In this document: piece after piece, positions 56,578 to 64,000 of the stretch
Position numbering within the stretch: the stretch's first letter is position 1
Layout of the letters: each line of letters begins with the position of its first letter
Source of the DNA: Billgrantia desiderata
GTDB lineage: Bacteria; Pseudomonadota; Gammaproteobacteria; Pseudomonadales; Halomonadaceae
Assembly (NCBI GenBank): GCA_011742915.1
Contig: JAAQTN010000002.1
Location: 124,001-188,000 of the forward strand
Reading direction: 5' to 3'
Length of the DNA stretch: 64,000 nt
Notes under the pieces: generated by a model
Seen by the model: only the letters and a program-made list of their open reading frames with translations
What the model was told of the DNA's origin: nothing
Databases searched by the model: none
Position numbers and translations under genes: made by a program

Positions 56578-57312
56578 ATGCTCGCCAATATCCGTATCGT
56601 TCTCGTCCAGACCTATCACCCCGGCAACATCGGCGCCTCGGCGCGGGCCATGAAGACCATGGGCCTGACGAATCTGGTGCTGGTCAATCCGCGCTGCTTT
56701 CCCGATGTCGAGGCGTCGCGGCTGGCAGCAGGCGCCGAGGACGTGGTCGACCGTGCCCGAGTGGTGGCCTCGCTGGAAGAGGCGGTATCCGACTGCGTAC
56801 AGGTGGTGGGGGCCAGCGCCCGGCTGCGCAGCTTGCCGCTGCCCCACTTCGACGAGCCCGAGGCGATGGCCCGCGAGCTGGTGGCAAATGCGGTGGGCGA
56901 CCCGGTGGCCCTGGTGTTCGGCCGCGAGCGCTTCGGCCTGACCAACGACGAGATCCGGCTGTGCAGCCATCAGGTCAGCATCCCCGCCAATCCGGACTAC
57001 GGCATCCTCAATCTCTCCCAGGCGGTACAGGTGCTCGCCTACGAAACGTTCAAGGCCTGGCGCCTGCGGCCAGAGAGCGAGTATCGCTCGCCGCGCCCTG
57101 CCGAGGAGCGTCAGCCGACCCGCGAGCAGATGGCGCATTTCCAGGAGCACTTGAGCCGGGTGATGCAGGCCAGCGGCTTTTTGACCCAGCCCCACGCTCG
57201 CACCGAGGCCCAGCTGCAGGCCCTGTTCGCCCGGGCTCAGCCCAGCCGCAAGGAGCTGTCGCTGCTGCGGGGCCTGCTGCGCTCACTGGAAGAATCCGCC
57301 ACGGACGACTAG
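56578..57312 (+). CDS. trmJ: tRNA (cytidine/uridine-2'-O-)-methyltransferase TrmJ
   Basis: TrmJ methylates the 2'-OH of position 32 in several tRNAs using SAM. The 244-residue SPOUT enzyme has YHPGNIGASARAMKTMG, LVFGRERFGLTNDE and IPANPDYGILNLSQAV, which form the trefoil-knot SAM site. The ATG at 56578 is preferred to a frame start at 56530, which lies within the groEL terminator. Confidence 0.95.
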   Translation: MLANIRIVLVQTYHPGNIGASARAMKTMGLTNLVLVNPRCFPDVEASRLAAGAEDVVDRARVVASLEEAVSDCVQVVGASARLRSLPLPHFDEPEAMARELVANAVGDPVALVFGRERFGLTNDEIRLCSHQVSIPANPDYGILNLSQAVQVLAYETFKAWRLRPESEYRSPRPAEERQPTREQMAHFQEHLSRVMQASGFLTQPHARTEAQLQALFARAQPSRKELSLLRGLLRSLEESATDD

Positions 57313-57374
57313 GCTTCGAAATGCCCTGTCACGGAACCTTCTTTTCCTCGTTACGGCACTGTCATCGCCGCCGT

Positions 57375-57530
57375 GAGACAAAGGGCGTGATCCCATGAGG
57401 GGATCGGGCAATGGACACTGTCGAAGGCACGACACGGACGCGAGCAAGGAAGCGGAACGGGATGCGGCATCGAATATGCCCAGGGAGACATGCGCCACGA
57501 GGCTACTTGCCCGTGGCGCTCTTTCTTTTA
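57375..57530 (+). ncRNA. Candidate GGA-rich small RNA (CsrA/RsmA-binding type)
   Basis: Between trmJ and a convergent gene lies a stretch with no convincing ORF but seven GGA triplets from 57401 to 57486, an early hairpin (GATCCC/GGGATC, 57389-57405), another (GGCAT/ATGCC, 57466-57480) and a strong terminator (GCGCCACG 57492-57499 / CGTGGCGC 57512-57519, then TCTTTCTTTT). This layout matches CsrB/RsmY-type sRNAs that titrate CsrA. Against this, no GacA-type upstream box was seen, and the GGA at 57401 lies in a stem. The call is inference. Confidence 0.4.
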
Positions 57531-57567
57531 TGACGCTCGACGCGCTTTCATGACCCTCGGCGCGCAG

Positions 57568-58605
57568 TTACGACTCTCGGGGCTCCGCCACGACCTTCGG
57601 CTCGCCGACCTGCAGCGACTCCCAGCCGGGCACTCCCTCACGGATTCGCTGCGAGAAATCGGGCGCACGGTGCACCTGCCGCGCCCGCTCGTCGATCCGG
57701 CCGCTGGCCTCCAGCTCGGGAAGCGAATGGCCGGGCCACAGCCCGCCCACCTTGAAGGCATAGCCCGGCAGCCGGTCGGTGACCAACAGACGGTAATCGA
57801 ACGGCAGGCGTGCGCCGATGCCGCGCGCCATGTCGAAGATCAGCGTGGTGCAATTGGCCGTGATGGTGTTGTAGAAACGCGGCGACTCGACCAGGGCATT
57901 GGCCTCGTCGACGTAGGCCAGCAGCAGCGAGCGCATCGCCCTGCGCGACATGTGCAGGCGATAGATCGAGACCCGCTCGCCGCGCACCTTGGTGCGCAGC
58001 CCCACCGCATCGCGCTCGTCGGCGGCGACGATGGCAAGCTCGTACTGGCGGAAGAAACCGCCGATCTCGGAGAAGCGCTCGCCCTTCAGGCGCCGTACCT
58101 CCACGGAGAAAAGCACGAAGTTCTCACCTTCGAAGCCGAACGAGATCATCACATGGGCAACGCCGGGGCGCCCCCAGCTGGAGACGATCATGTCCACCGA
58201 GTCGAGCCGCTCGAGATCGTAGCTGCGCTCTTCCCAGTGCTCGTCCGCCTCGTCCCGGGTATGCCAGTCGAAATCGCGCACGTGATGCAGCGTCAGGCGA
58301 TCGCCGCACACCTCCCCCGTGGCCAGATGCACCACGTCCGCCGACCAGGGTCGATCATGGGTGGGCTGCAGACGGAACCACCAGGTCAGCAGCGCCGCCA
58401 TCAACAGCAGCAAGACGACGCTTGCCGGCCAGAACCCCTGAGCACCGAGCATGACCAGCACCAGTGCAACCAGGCTCCACCCTGTTACCGCCAGACGCCG
58501 CCGGTTCGGTGTACCGGGCAGTCGGAACCACAGCGCAGCTGCGCCCCATATAGCCGCCAACACCAGTACGGTATGGGCGGCAATACCTACTATCAGCTGA
58601 GCCAT
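57568..58605 (-). CDS. DUF4105 (Lnb-like periplasmic) protein
   Basis: The 345-residue product has three hydrophobic segments in the first 90 residues and then a large domain with HVMISFGFEGENFVLFSVEVR and YNTITANCTTLIFDMARGIG. The NC motif and the upstream His match the DUF4105 papain-like fold. It is predicted to lie on the periplasmic face. Function unknown. The start at 58605 (MAQLIVG) is favoured to an ATG/alternative ten codons upstream. It converges with the candidate sRNA. Confidence 0.8.
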   Translation of the reverse strand: MAQLIVGIAAHTVLVLAAIWGAAALWFRLPGTPNRRRLAVTGWSLVALVLVMLGAQGFWPASVVLLLLMAALLTWWFRLQPTHDRPWSADVVHLATGEVCGDRLTLHHVRDFDWHTRDEADEHWEERSYDLERLDSVDMIVSSWGRPGVAHVMISFGFEGENFVLFSVEVRRLKGERFSEIGGFFRQYELAIVAADERDAVGLRTKVRGERVSIYRLHMSRRAMRSLLLAYVDEANALVESPRFYNTITANCTTLIFDMARGIGARLPFDYRLLVTDRLPGYAFKVGGLWPGHSLPELEASGRIDERARQVHRAPDFSQRIREGVPGWESLQVGEPKVVAEPRES

Positions 58606-58696
58606 TTCATTCCACTTCTTCCGAGGTGGGGCCATATTAGCAGCCTGCGCAAGGCCATGCCCGTCTCGCCGTGGATCGCAGCAATGCGCGCGGGGG

Positions 58697-59665
58697 TCAC
58701 ATCGACGTCAACCAGACGCCGTAGTTCGCCAGGCCGTCTTCCAGCTCGCCGCGGGTGACCTGCCGATAGAGCTGCTGCAGCTGCGCCGTTACGGAGTTGA
58801 CGTCGATGGGCTGCCCCGGCAATGGTGCGCCGGCTCGGGCACCGATGTGGCGCCCGTCGAGCTCACGCAGCGGCAGGATCTCGGCGGCCGTGCCGGTGAC
58901 GAAGGCCTCGTCGGCGGTATACAGCTCGTCGCGGGTGATACGGCGTTCGCGCACCTCGAGCCCGAGCACCTCGCGGGCCAAGTGAATCACGCTGTCGCGG
59001 GTGATGCCTTGGAGACAGGAGGTCACTTCCGGCGTATGCAGCGCTCCGTCGCGCAGCAGGAAGACGTTGGCGGCGGATGCCTCGGCCACGTAGCCCTCAG
59101 GGTCGAGCATGATCGCCTCGTCGAACCCCGCCTTGACGGCGGTGTTGAGCGCCAGGATGGAGTTGACGTAATGGCCGTTGGTCTTGGCCCGGCACAGGCT
59201 GATGTTGACGTGGTGGCGAGCCCAGGAGGAGGTCAGCGCCCGCAGCCCCAGGGTGGCGGCTTCGGACGAAACGTAATCGCCGAGATCCCAGGCGGCGATC
59301 ATGACGTGCACCGAAAGGCCCTTGGCGCGCAGCCCCAGCCCTTCGGCACCGAAGAACACGGTCGGCTTGAGATAGGCATTGCGCAATTCGTTGCGCACTA
59401 GGCATTGACGCTGCGCCTCGATCAGCACCTCTTCATCGAAGGCCACGGGAATGTCCAGCGCGTGGGCACTGTCGAGCAGCCGGCGGGTATGCTCGGCGAC
59501 CCGAAACAGGTGGGTGCCGTGGGCTCCCGCATAGGCCCGCACGCCCTCGAAGCAGCCCATACCGTAGTGCAGGGTGTGGGTGAGCAGGTGCGTCTTGGCG
59601 TCGCGCCAGGGCAGCCACTCGCCGTCCAGCCAGATCCAGCCGTCGCGATCGTATAACGGGGTCAT
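58697..59665 (-). CDS. ilvE: Branched-chain-amino-acid aminotransferase (class IV)
   Basis: This PLP enzyme (322 aa) transfers amino groups between branched-chain amino acids and 2-oxoglutarate. Family features are THTLHYGMGCFEGVRAY, the PLP lysine region CRAKTNGHYVNSILA, EASAANVFLLRDG and FVTGTAAEILPLRELDG. The ATG at 59665 overlaps the stop of the upstream deacetylase gene by four bases, with an AGGACGAC site. It is therefore the last gene of the RidA/OCD/deacetylase operon, which suggests it acts in that pathway as well as, or instead of, Ile/Leu/Val synthesis. Confidence 0.92.
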   Translation of the reverse strand: MTPLYDRDGWIWLDGEWLPWRDAKTHLLTHTLHYGMGCFEGVRAYAGAHGTHLFRVAEHTRRLLDSAHALDIPVAFDEEVLIEAQRQCLVRNELRNAYLKPTVFFGAEGLGLRAKGLSVHVMIAAWDLGDYVSSEAATLGLRALTSSWARHHVNISLCRAKTNGHYVNSILALNTAVKAGFDEAIMLDPEGYVAEASAANVFLLRDGALHTPEVTSCLQGITRDSVIHLAREVLGLEVRERRITRDELYTADEAFVTGTAAEILPLRELDGRHIGARAGAPLPGQPIDVNSVTAQLQQLYRQVTRGELEDGLANYGVWLTSM

Positions 59666-60789
59666 GTCGTCCTCGTCGTTCCAACGCGCTGCCACCCCTC
59701 TCGCCAGCTGTCGATCAGCGCGCGCTGATGGGGTTGCAGCGACTGGTAGGCCCAGGCGGCGATCTCGTCGTTCTGCGGATCGGGTACCGCAATGCGGCTA
59801 CCCGACAGGGCTTGCAGCACCGCATGACCGCACAGCGGCACGTAGCCCTCGGAATAGCCGCCCTCATGTATCATCACCAGCTTGCCGCCGCCGATACGCT
59901 CGGCCAAGGCCTTCAGTTGCTGCGTCATGGCAGCGAAGGCCGAGCTGTTGAGCATCATCTTGCCCAGCGGGTCCTTGCCGCAGGCATCGTAGCCGCAGGC
60001 CACCACGATCAGATCGGGGGCGAAGCCACCGATGGCGGGCAGCACCAATTCCTGCATGGCATAGCGATAGGCACCGATGCCGCTGCCGGGCGGCATCGGC
60101 AGGTTGAGGTTGGCACCTAGGCCCGCGCCCTCGCCCAGCTCATCGAAGTCGCCGGTGTCGAGCGGATAGTTGCCGGCCTGGTGGATCGACACCGTCAGCA
60201 CGTCGGGGTCGTCGTAGAACGCCGCCTGCTGCCCGTTGCCGTGGTGCACGTCCCAGTCGAGAATCGCCACGCGCCGAACCAAACCCAGCGCCCTGGCCCG
60301 CATCACCGCCACGGGAATGTTGCCGAGCAGACAGAAGCCGCGCCCGCGGTCGGCCTCGGCATGATGTCCCGGCGGGCGACACAGGGCGTAGGCATTGGGC
60401 AACTCACCGCCAGCAACTGCCTCCACCGCAGCGATCGCCAGACCGGCCGACTGACGGGCCGCCGCCAGGCTGCCCGGCGTGTACGGGGCACACTCCCCGG
60501 CGTCACCGCCATGAGTCCTGTCGCCCTCTTCGAGTTCATCCAGATAGCGCCCGGTGTGGAATCGCGCCAGGTCCTCGCGACTGGCTGGCGGCGCCTTGCG
60601 CACGTCGAGCTCGTCGATCAGCCCCGAGACTTCGAGCAGGTTCTTCAGCCGACGCTTGCTCTCGGGGCTTTCGGAAGCGGGCTGCGGCTGCAGGAACTCT
60701 CCCGGCGCCGAGAACACGCCGATGGCACCGGGGTCATGCCAGAAGCAGCGCTCGTGCCAGAAGAAACCGGTTCTGCGCCCTTCGCTCAT
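59662..60789 (-). CDS. Histone-deacetylase-fold amidohydrolase (class II type)
   Basis: The 375-residue zinc hydrolase has RPPGHHAEADRGRGFC, the metal-binding DWDVHHGNGQ, a third acidic ligand (ACGYDACGKDPLG) and the catalytic-Tyr region HEGGYSEGY. Such bacterial enzymes remove acetyl groups from polyamines or other small acetylated amines. The start at 60789 overlaps the OCD-family stop by four bases. It is a paralogue of the enzyme at 62152. Confidence 0.9.
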   Translation of the reverse strand: MSEGRRTGFFWHERCFWHDPGAIGVFSAPGEFLQPQPASESPESKRRLKNLLEVSGLIDELDVRKAPPASREDLARFHTGRYLDELEEGDRTHGGDAGECAPYTPGSLAAARQSAGLAIAAVEAVAGGELPNAYALCRPPGHHAEADRGRGFCLLGNIPVAVMRARALGLVRRVAILDWDVHHGNGQQAAFYDDPDVLTVSIHQAGNYPLDTGDFDELGEGAGLGANLNLPMPPGSGIGAYRYAMQELVLPAIGGFAPDLIVVACGYDACGKDPLGKMMLNSSAFAAMTQQLKALAERIGGGKLVMIHEGGYSEGYVPLCGHAVLQALSGSRIAVPDPQNDEIAAWAYQSLQPHQRALIDSWREGWQRVGTTRTT

Positions 60790-61727
60790 GGCCGCTTCTC
60801 CAGTTGCTCCCAGACCTCGATGGCAGCCGCCAGATCCTCGAGCGAAGCCCCCACCGACTTGAACAGCGTGATCGCATCGGGACTTGTACGCCCCGGCTTC
60901 TCCCCTTTGAGCAGCTCCGCCAGGTCGGCGGCGATGTTGTCGAAGGAGAACGCCCCTTCCGCAATGGCCTGGTGCAGGTCGCCCGCCTCGCCCCTGGCCC
61001 CGGCGTAGGTGTCGACGAACACCTGAGAGCGACGCACACACTCGGCGTCGGTTTCACGCATGCTGGGGCGAAAGGCGCCGATCAGGTCGAGGTGCGTGCC
61101 GGGAGTGAGCCACTCGCCGCGGATCAATGGCTCGCTGGAGAGCGTCACGCAGCTGATCACATCGGCCTCGCGAGCAGCGGCAGCGAGATCCTCCACCGCC
61201 TCGCAGTCGAAGCGCTCGGCGTACTCAGCCGCTACCTGGCGCGCCTTCTCCACGCTGCGCCCCCACACGCGCACGCGCCGAATGGGGCGCACCGCGGCGT
61301 GTGCCTCGATCACCATGGGGGCCAGCTTGCCGGTACCCACCACCAGCAACGACTGGGCGTCTTCGCGGGCCAGCTCGCGGGCCGCCAGCGCAGAGGCCGC
61401 CGCCGTGCGCCGCCGGGTCAGTTCGCTGCCCTCGAGACAGGCCAGCGGGCGGCCATGGGCCCCCTCGCTGAGAAAATAGACGCCGGCGATGGCCGGCAGG
61501 CCATGCTCGGCATTCTGCGGGAAGACGTTGACCATCTTCACGCCAATGTAGCCGGCCCGTTCCCAGGCCGGCATCAACAGCATGGTGGCTTCGCCATCCG
61601 GCCGATGCATGGCGTGATGATGACGCGGCGGCGCCTCGACTCCTTCACGGAAGGTCAGCGCCAATCGCTCGATCAGCGCCTCCCAGGGCAGCGCGGCGGC
61701 TACCTCATCGGCGGTGACGACGCGCAT
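60786..61727 (-). CDS. Ornithine cyclodeaminase / mu-crystallin family protein
   Basis: The 313-residue product has a Rossmann NAD site (LLVVGTGKLAP), the substrate-binding GVKMVNVFPQNAEHG and SELTRRRTAAASALAA, and the Asp of DLIGAFRPSM, all in line with the family. Members include ornithine cyclodeaminase, alanine dehydrogenase and imine reductases, so the substrate cannot be assigned. It follows RidA by one base and overlaps the next gene by four. Confidence 0.88.
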   Translation of the reverse strand: MRVVTADEVAAALPWEALIERLALTFREGVEAPPRHHHAMHRPDGEATMLLMPAWERAGYIGVKMVNVFPQNAEHGLPAIAGVYFLSEGAHGRPLACLEGSELTRRRTAAASALAARELAREDAQSLLVVGTGKLAPMVIEAHAAVRPIRRVRVWGRSVEKARQVAAEYAERFDCEAVEDLAAAAREADVISCVTLSSEPLIRGEWLTPGTHLDLIGAFRPSMRETDAECVRRSQVFVDTYAGARGEAGDLHQAIAEGAFSFDNIAADLAELLKGEKPGRTSPDAITLFKSVGASLEDLAAAIEVWEQLEKRP

Positions 61728-61728
61728 G

Positions 61729-62085
61729 TCAGGCCTCCGGCAGCGCCGCGATCACCATGATCTCGACTTTCCACTCGGGCTTGGCCAGCTTGGCCTCCAA
61801 CGCGGCGCGAACCGGCGGACGTCCCGGCATCACCCAGGCTTCCCAGGCGGCGTTCATCTGGTCGAATTCGGCCATGTCGGTAACCCACACCTGGGCCGAG
61901 ATGAGATGCTCCTTGGAGCTGCCGGCCTGCGCCAGCAGCTCGTCGATGCGTGCCAGAACCTGCTCGGTCTGGCCGCGCATGTCGGCAGTGGCATCGCTCG
62001 GCACCTGGCCGGCCAGATAGACGGTACCGTTGTGCACGGCGATCTGGCTCATGCGGGCGTTGCTCTCATGGTATTGCACGGACAT
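61729..62085 (-). CDS. RidA family enamine/imine deaminase
   Basis: The 118-residue trimeric-fold protein has VYLAGQVPSDATADMRGQ, RIDELLAQAGSSKEHLISAQVWVTD, and the active-site Arg in GRPPVRAALEAKL with a downstream Glu. RidA-type proteins hydrolyse reactive enamines or imines made by PLP enzymes, or act in related catabolic steps. It is placed between the two deacetylase genes in a five-gene operon. Confidence 0.9.
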   Translation of the reverse strand: MSVQYHESNARMSQIAVHNGTVYLAGQVPSDATADMRGQTEQVLARIDELLAQAGSSKEHLISAQVWVTDMAEFDQMNAAWEAWVMPGRPPVRAALEAKLAKPEWKVEIMVIAALPEA

Positions 62086-62151
62086 GTCGTTCTCTCTTGC
62101 AAAAGGTGATGGGAATGAAGCTGCCGATCATGGCATGGCTACGAGGCGACG

Positions 62152-63186
62152 TCAGCCACCCATGAAGCCATCCATGAAGGCGGCAAGGTTATTGCCGAGG
62201 TGTTCGGTCGGGTAGCCGCCCTCCTGAACCAGGACGACGGGCAGTCTCATGCGGCCGAGACGACGCCCCACCGCGGTGAAATCCTGCGTGTCGAGGGTCA
62301 TGCCGGCCAGCGGATCGTCACGATGCGCATCGAGCCCCAGCGCCACGACCACGGCCTCGGGGCGGAAGGCTTCCAGCCTGGCAATCAGGATCTCCAGCGC
62401 CTTGAGGAACGCCGCCCCGTCGCATCCCAACGGCAGCGGCAGGTTGACGTTGGCGCCCAGGCCTTCGCCCATGCCCTCCTCGTTGGCGCCGCCCCAGAAG
62501 AAAGGATAGAAGTCGCTCGGATCCACGTGCAGCGAGCCTGTCCAGACATCGCCCCTGTAATAGAAGATGTCCTGAGTGCCGTTGCCGTGGTGCAGGTCGA
62601 CATCCAGTATTGCCACCCGCGCGAAGTGCTCGCGCAGCACCGTTGCCGCCAACGCCGAGTTGTTGAGGAAGCAGAATCCTCCGGCCCGATCGGGCCCGGC
62701 GTGGTGGCCGGGGGGACGACACAGCGCATAGGTGGTGCCATGGCCTTCCAGCAGCGCCTCGGCAGCCGCCTGGGCCGTGGCCGCACTAGCCAGTATGCCG
62801 CGGAAACTGTCTGCGCCGATGGGGCACGCCATGTCGTGCAGATGCCAGCCCGCCTGACCCACCGGGTGGCGGGGATAGTGATGTCCGCCGCCGCAGGGGT
62901 GGATGTTGGGCATCACCAGCTCGGAAGCACCGGGCAGCTCGCGCCAGCGGGCATGAATGGTCTCGAGGAAGCTCAGATAGCGCGGCGTGTGAATCTTCTC
63001 CAGACGGCTGCGCAGCCGCGGGCTGTCGACGTCCTCCGGCTCGTGCAGTGCCAGACCGGTGGCCTCGATACCCCTGGCCAGCAGCTCGGCACGCACCGGG
63101 CCCTCAGGAGACGCGGTGATCTTGCCGCGCAGCAGGAAGGAGCCCGGTGCGTGCAGCTCCTGATCGGGGTGGTAGAAGAGCTTCAT
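62152..63186 (-). CDS. Acetylpolyamine amidohydrolase-like (histone deacetylase fold)
   Basis: The 344-residue protein begins MKLFYHPDQELHAPGSFLLRG and has RPPGHHAGPDRAGGFC, the zinc-binding DVDLHHGNGTQ, ALGLDAHRDDPLAG and QEGGYPTEH, in line with acetylpolyamine amidohydrolases (APAH) that deacetylate N-acetylputrescine and related amines. It heads the operon APAH-RidA-OCD-deacetylase-ilvE, 66 bp before ridA. Confidence 0.9.
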   Translation of the reverse strand: MKLFYHPDQELHAPGSFLLRGKITASPEGPVRAELLARGIEATGLALHEPEDVDSPRLRSRLEKIHTPRYLSFLETIHARWRELPGASELVMPNIHPCGGGHHYPRHPVGQAGWHLHDMACPIGADSFRGILASAATAQAAAEALLEGHGTTYALCRPPGHHAGPDRAGGFCFLNNSALAATVLREHFARVAILDVDLHHGNGTQDIFYYRGDVWTGSLHVDPSDFYPFFWGGANEEGMGEGLGANVNLPLPLGCDGAAFLKALEILIARLEAFRPEAVVVALGLDAHRDDPLAGMTLDTQDFTAVGRRLGRMRLPVVLVQEGGYPTEHLGNNLAAFMDGFMGG

Positions 63187-63268
63187 CTCGGTTCCTCAAG
63201 CGAAGCGAGTCGATAGTTCTTCTTCTACCCTACCCTGCCGGGCGGCATCGTGAAACCACCCGGCTACT

Positions 63269-63535
63269 TCAGCAGCGCCCCTTCTTGGCCTGCCCGGGCG
63301 GGCAGAAGCCGCCGCGACGATGATCGCGGTAGCGTCGATCGTGGTAGTAATAGTGCCGCTCCACGTAGCGATCGCGGTGGCGGTAGCGGTGCTTGTCGCC
63401 GTGATAGTGGCGATGCGAGCCATCGACGACCACCAGCGGCTCGGGGGTGATGCGTGCCGGCGAATAGCTGCAGCCGGCCAGCGCCAGCAGCATGGGCAGA
63501 ACGGCCAGGGTGAGCAGACGCGGGAGCAGTTTCAT
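63269..63535 (-). CDS. Small lipoprotein with His/Tyr/Arg-rich linker
   Basis: The 88-residue product has a signal peptide and lipobox (LALAGC), then SYSPARITPEPLVVVDG, a basic aromatic stretch with many H, Y and R (possible metal or surface binding) and a C-terminal FCPPGQAKKGRC. The lipobox context and the tail are shared with the gene at 63734-63913, of which it is a longer paralogue. The ATG at 63535 is followed directly by MKLLPRLLTL. Upstream lie four 16-bp tandem repeats. Function unknown. Confidence 0.8.
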   Translation of the reverse strand: MKLLPRLLTLAVLPMLLALAGCSYSPARITPEPLVVVDGSHRHYHGDKHRYRHRDRYVERHYYYHDRRYRDHRRGGFCPPGQAKKGRC

Positions 63536-63616
63536 GACTTTTACCTCGCTGGCAAAGCGGAAGATGCCCCTTCGTTTCCCGTACGGAGTCGTCGTGTTTC
63601 GGTTCGAGCGCGACTC

Positions 63617-63680
63617 TCTATGTGGTACTGCATCTATGTGGTACTGCATCTATGTGGTACTGCATCTACGTGGTACTGCC
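63617..63680 (+). repeat. Four-copy 16-bp tandem repeat
   Basis: TCTATGTGGTACTGCA is repeated at 63617, 63633 and 63649 without change; a fourth copy (63665-63680) has two substitutions. It lies between the paralogous small lipoprotein genes, 80-145 bp upstream of the start of the longer one. The array could vary in copy number or bind a regulator. Confidence 0.9.
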
Positions 63681-63733
63681 TGTTGGATACCGCCTGTTTT
63701 GACAAACACCGCCTGAGTGGCCGAGGAGCGGCT

Positions 63734-63913
63734 TCAGCAGCGCCCCTTCTTGGCCTGCCCGGGCGGGCAGAAGCGGCCGCCGTGATGCCCACCGCGATTG
63801 TCGTCGATGACGATCAACGGTTCCGACTTGATGCGTGCCGGCTGGTAGCTGCAGCCGGCCATCAGCATGGCGGCAAGGACGACCAGTAAAGTAAATGACA
63901 AGCGCCGTGGCAT
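63734..63913 (-). CDS. Small lipoprotein, paralogue of the gene at 63269
   Basis: The 59-residue product has a signal peptide with lipobox (LMAGC), then SYQPARIKSEPLIVIDD, a short Gly/His segment and a C-terminal RFCPPGQAKKGRC. Compared with its neighbour, the basic aromatic linker is missing. The ATG at 63913 is chosen because the frame upstream to 63973 lacks lipoprotein-like sequence. Function unknown. Confidence 0.8.
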   Translation of the reverse strand: MPRRLSFTLLVVLAAMLMAGCSYQPARIKSEPLIVIDDNRGGHHGGRFCPPGQAKKGRC

Positions 63914-64000
63914 GGTGATTCTCCAAGTTGACGAACAGTGTTCATGATAGCGAAGTACAGCGCTGTTACACATGTGGCGCAGCGGCTACAAGGAAGTCGC

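Noticed and set aside
63617..63680. CRISPR array
   Set aside because: The repeats are directly adjacent with no spacers.

Overview
The window reads as a contiguous stretch of chromosome from a GC-rich gammaproteobacterium, most likely a Halomonas-type member of the Halomonadaceae. This is an inference from protein character and gene order: purM-purN next to perM-hda, dcd-apbC, fxsA-groES-groEL with a heat-shock promoter, phhR-phhAB, and a nitrogen-regulated urease plus urea-transport block. No rRNA, tRNA, CRISPR array, prophage or complete insertion sequence was recognised.

Layout. 0-12.7 kb holds a diguanylate cyclase, a phasin with a striking upstream inverted repeat, hda/perM, purMN, dcd, apbC, an unknown membrane-anchored coiled-coil protein, lipoproteins, a beta-lactamase-fold hydrolase, a 24-residue membrane peptide, a YihY-family protein and a LapA-domain protein. 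12.8-25.1 kb is a urea-nitrogen module on the minus strand: ureD-A-B-C-E-F-G-hupE preceded by urtA-B-C-D-E. Both transcription units have near-consensus sigma-54 promoters with NtrC-like sites upstream. 25.4-31.2 kb is a tripartite tricarboxylate transporter (tctCBA) with its own CitA/CitB-type two-component system. 31.2-36.9 kb holds an RlpA-like lipoprotein, an NSS-family sodium symporter, hpd, an argO/argP pair and a thiamine-binding-family protein.

37.0-47.1 kb is an accessory island. It has a RES/Xre-type toxin-antitoxin pair and a tightly coupled four-gene SMC-like system in the order jetA-jetB-jetC-jetD, which is a Wadjet/MksBEFG-like anti-plasmid system. JetC is unusually long (1642 aa), and in its Walker B motif the usual catalytic glutamate is replaced by glycine. 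A DUF99 gene sits directly upstream. The island ends at recQ.

47.1-64 kb: recQ, the TyrR/PhhR regulator, phhAB (phenylalanine to tyrosine), a ComEA-like protein, an SDR, fxsA-groES-groEL, trmJ, a GGA-rich candidate small RNA, a DUF4105 protein, a five-gene operon (two histone-deacetylase-fold amidohydrolases, RidA, an ornithine-cyclodeaminase-like enzyme and a branched-chain aminotransferase), and a tandem pair of small lipoproteins separated by a four-copy 16-bp repeat. TyrR-type boxes upstream of both hpd and phhA link these distant genes into one aromatic amino acid regulon.

Several non-coding repeats stand out: double-hairpin elements at 6.4 kb and 14.2 kb (the second apparently inserted into one of two copies of a urease-operon spacer repeat), and large imperfect palindromes at 33.3 kb and 34.8 kb.
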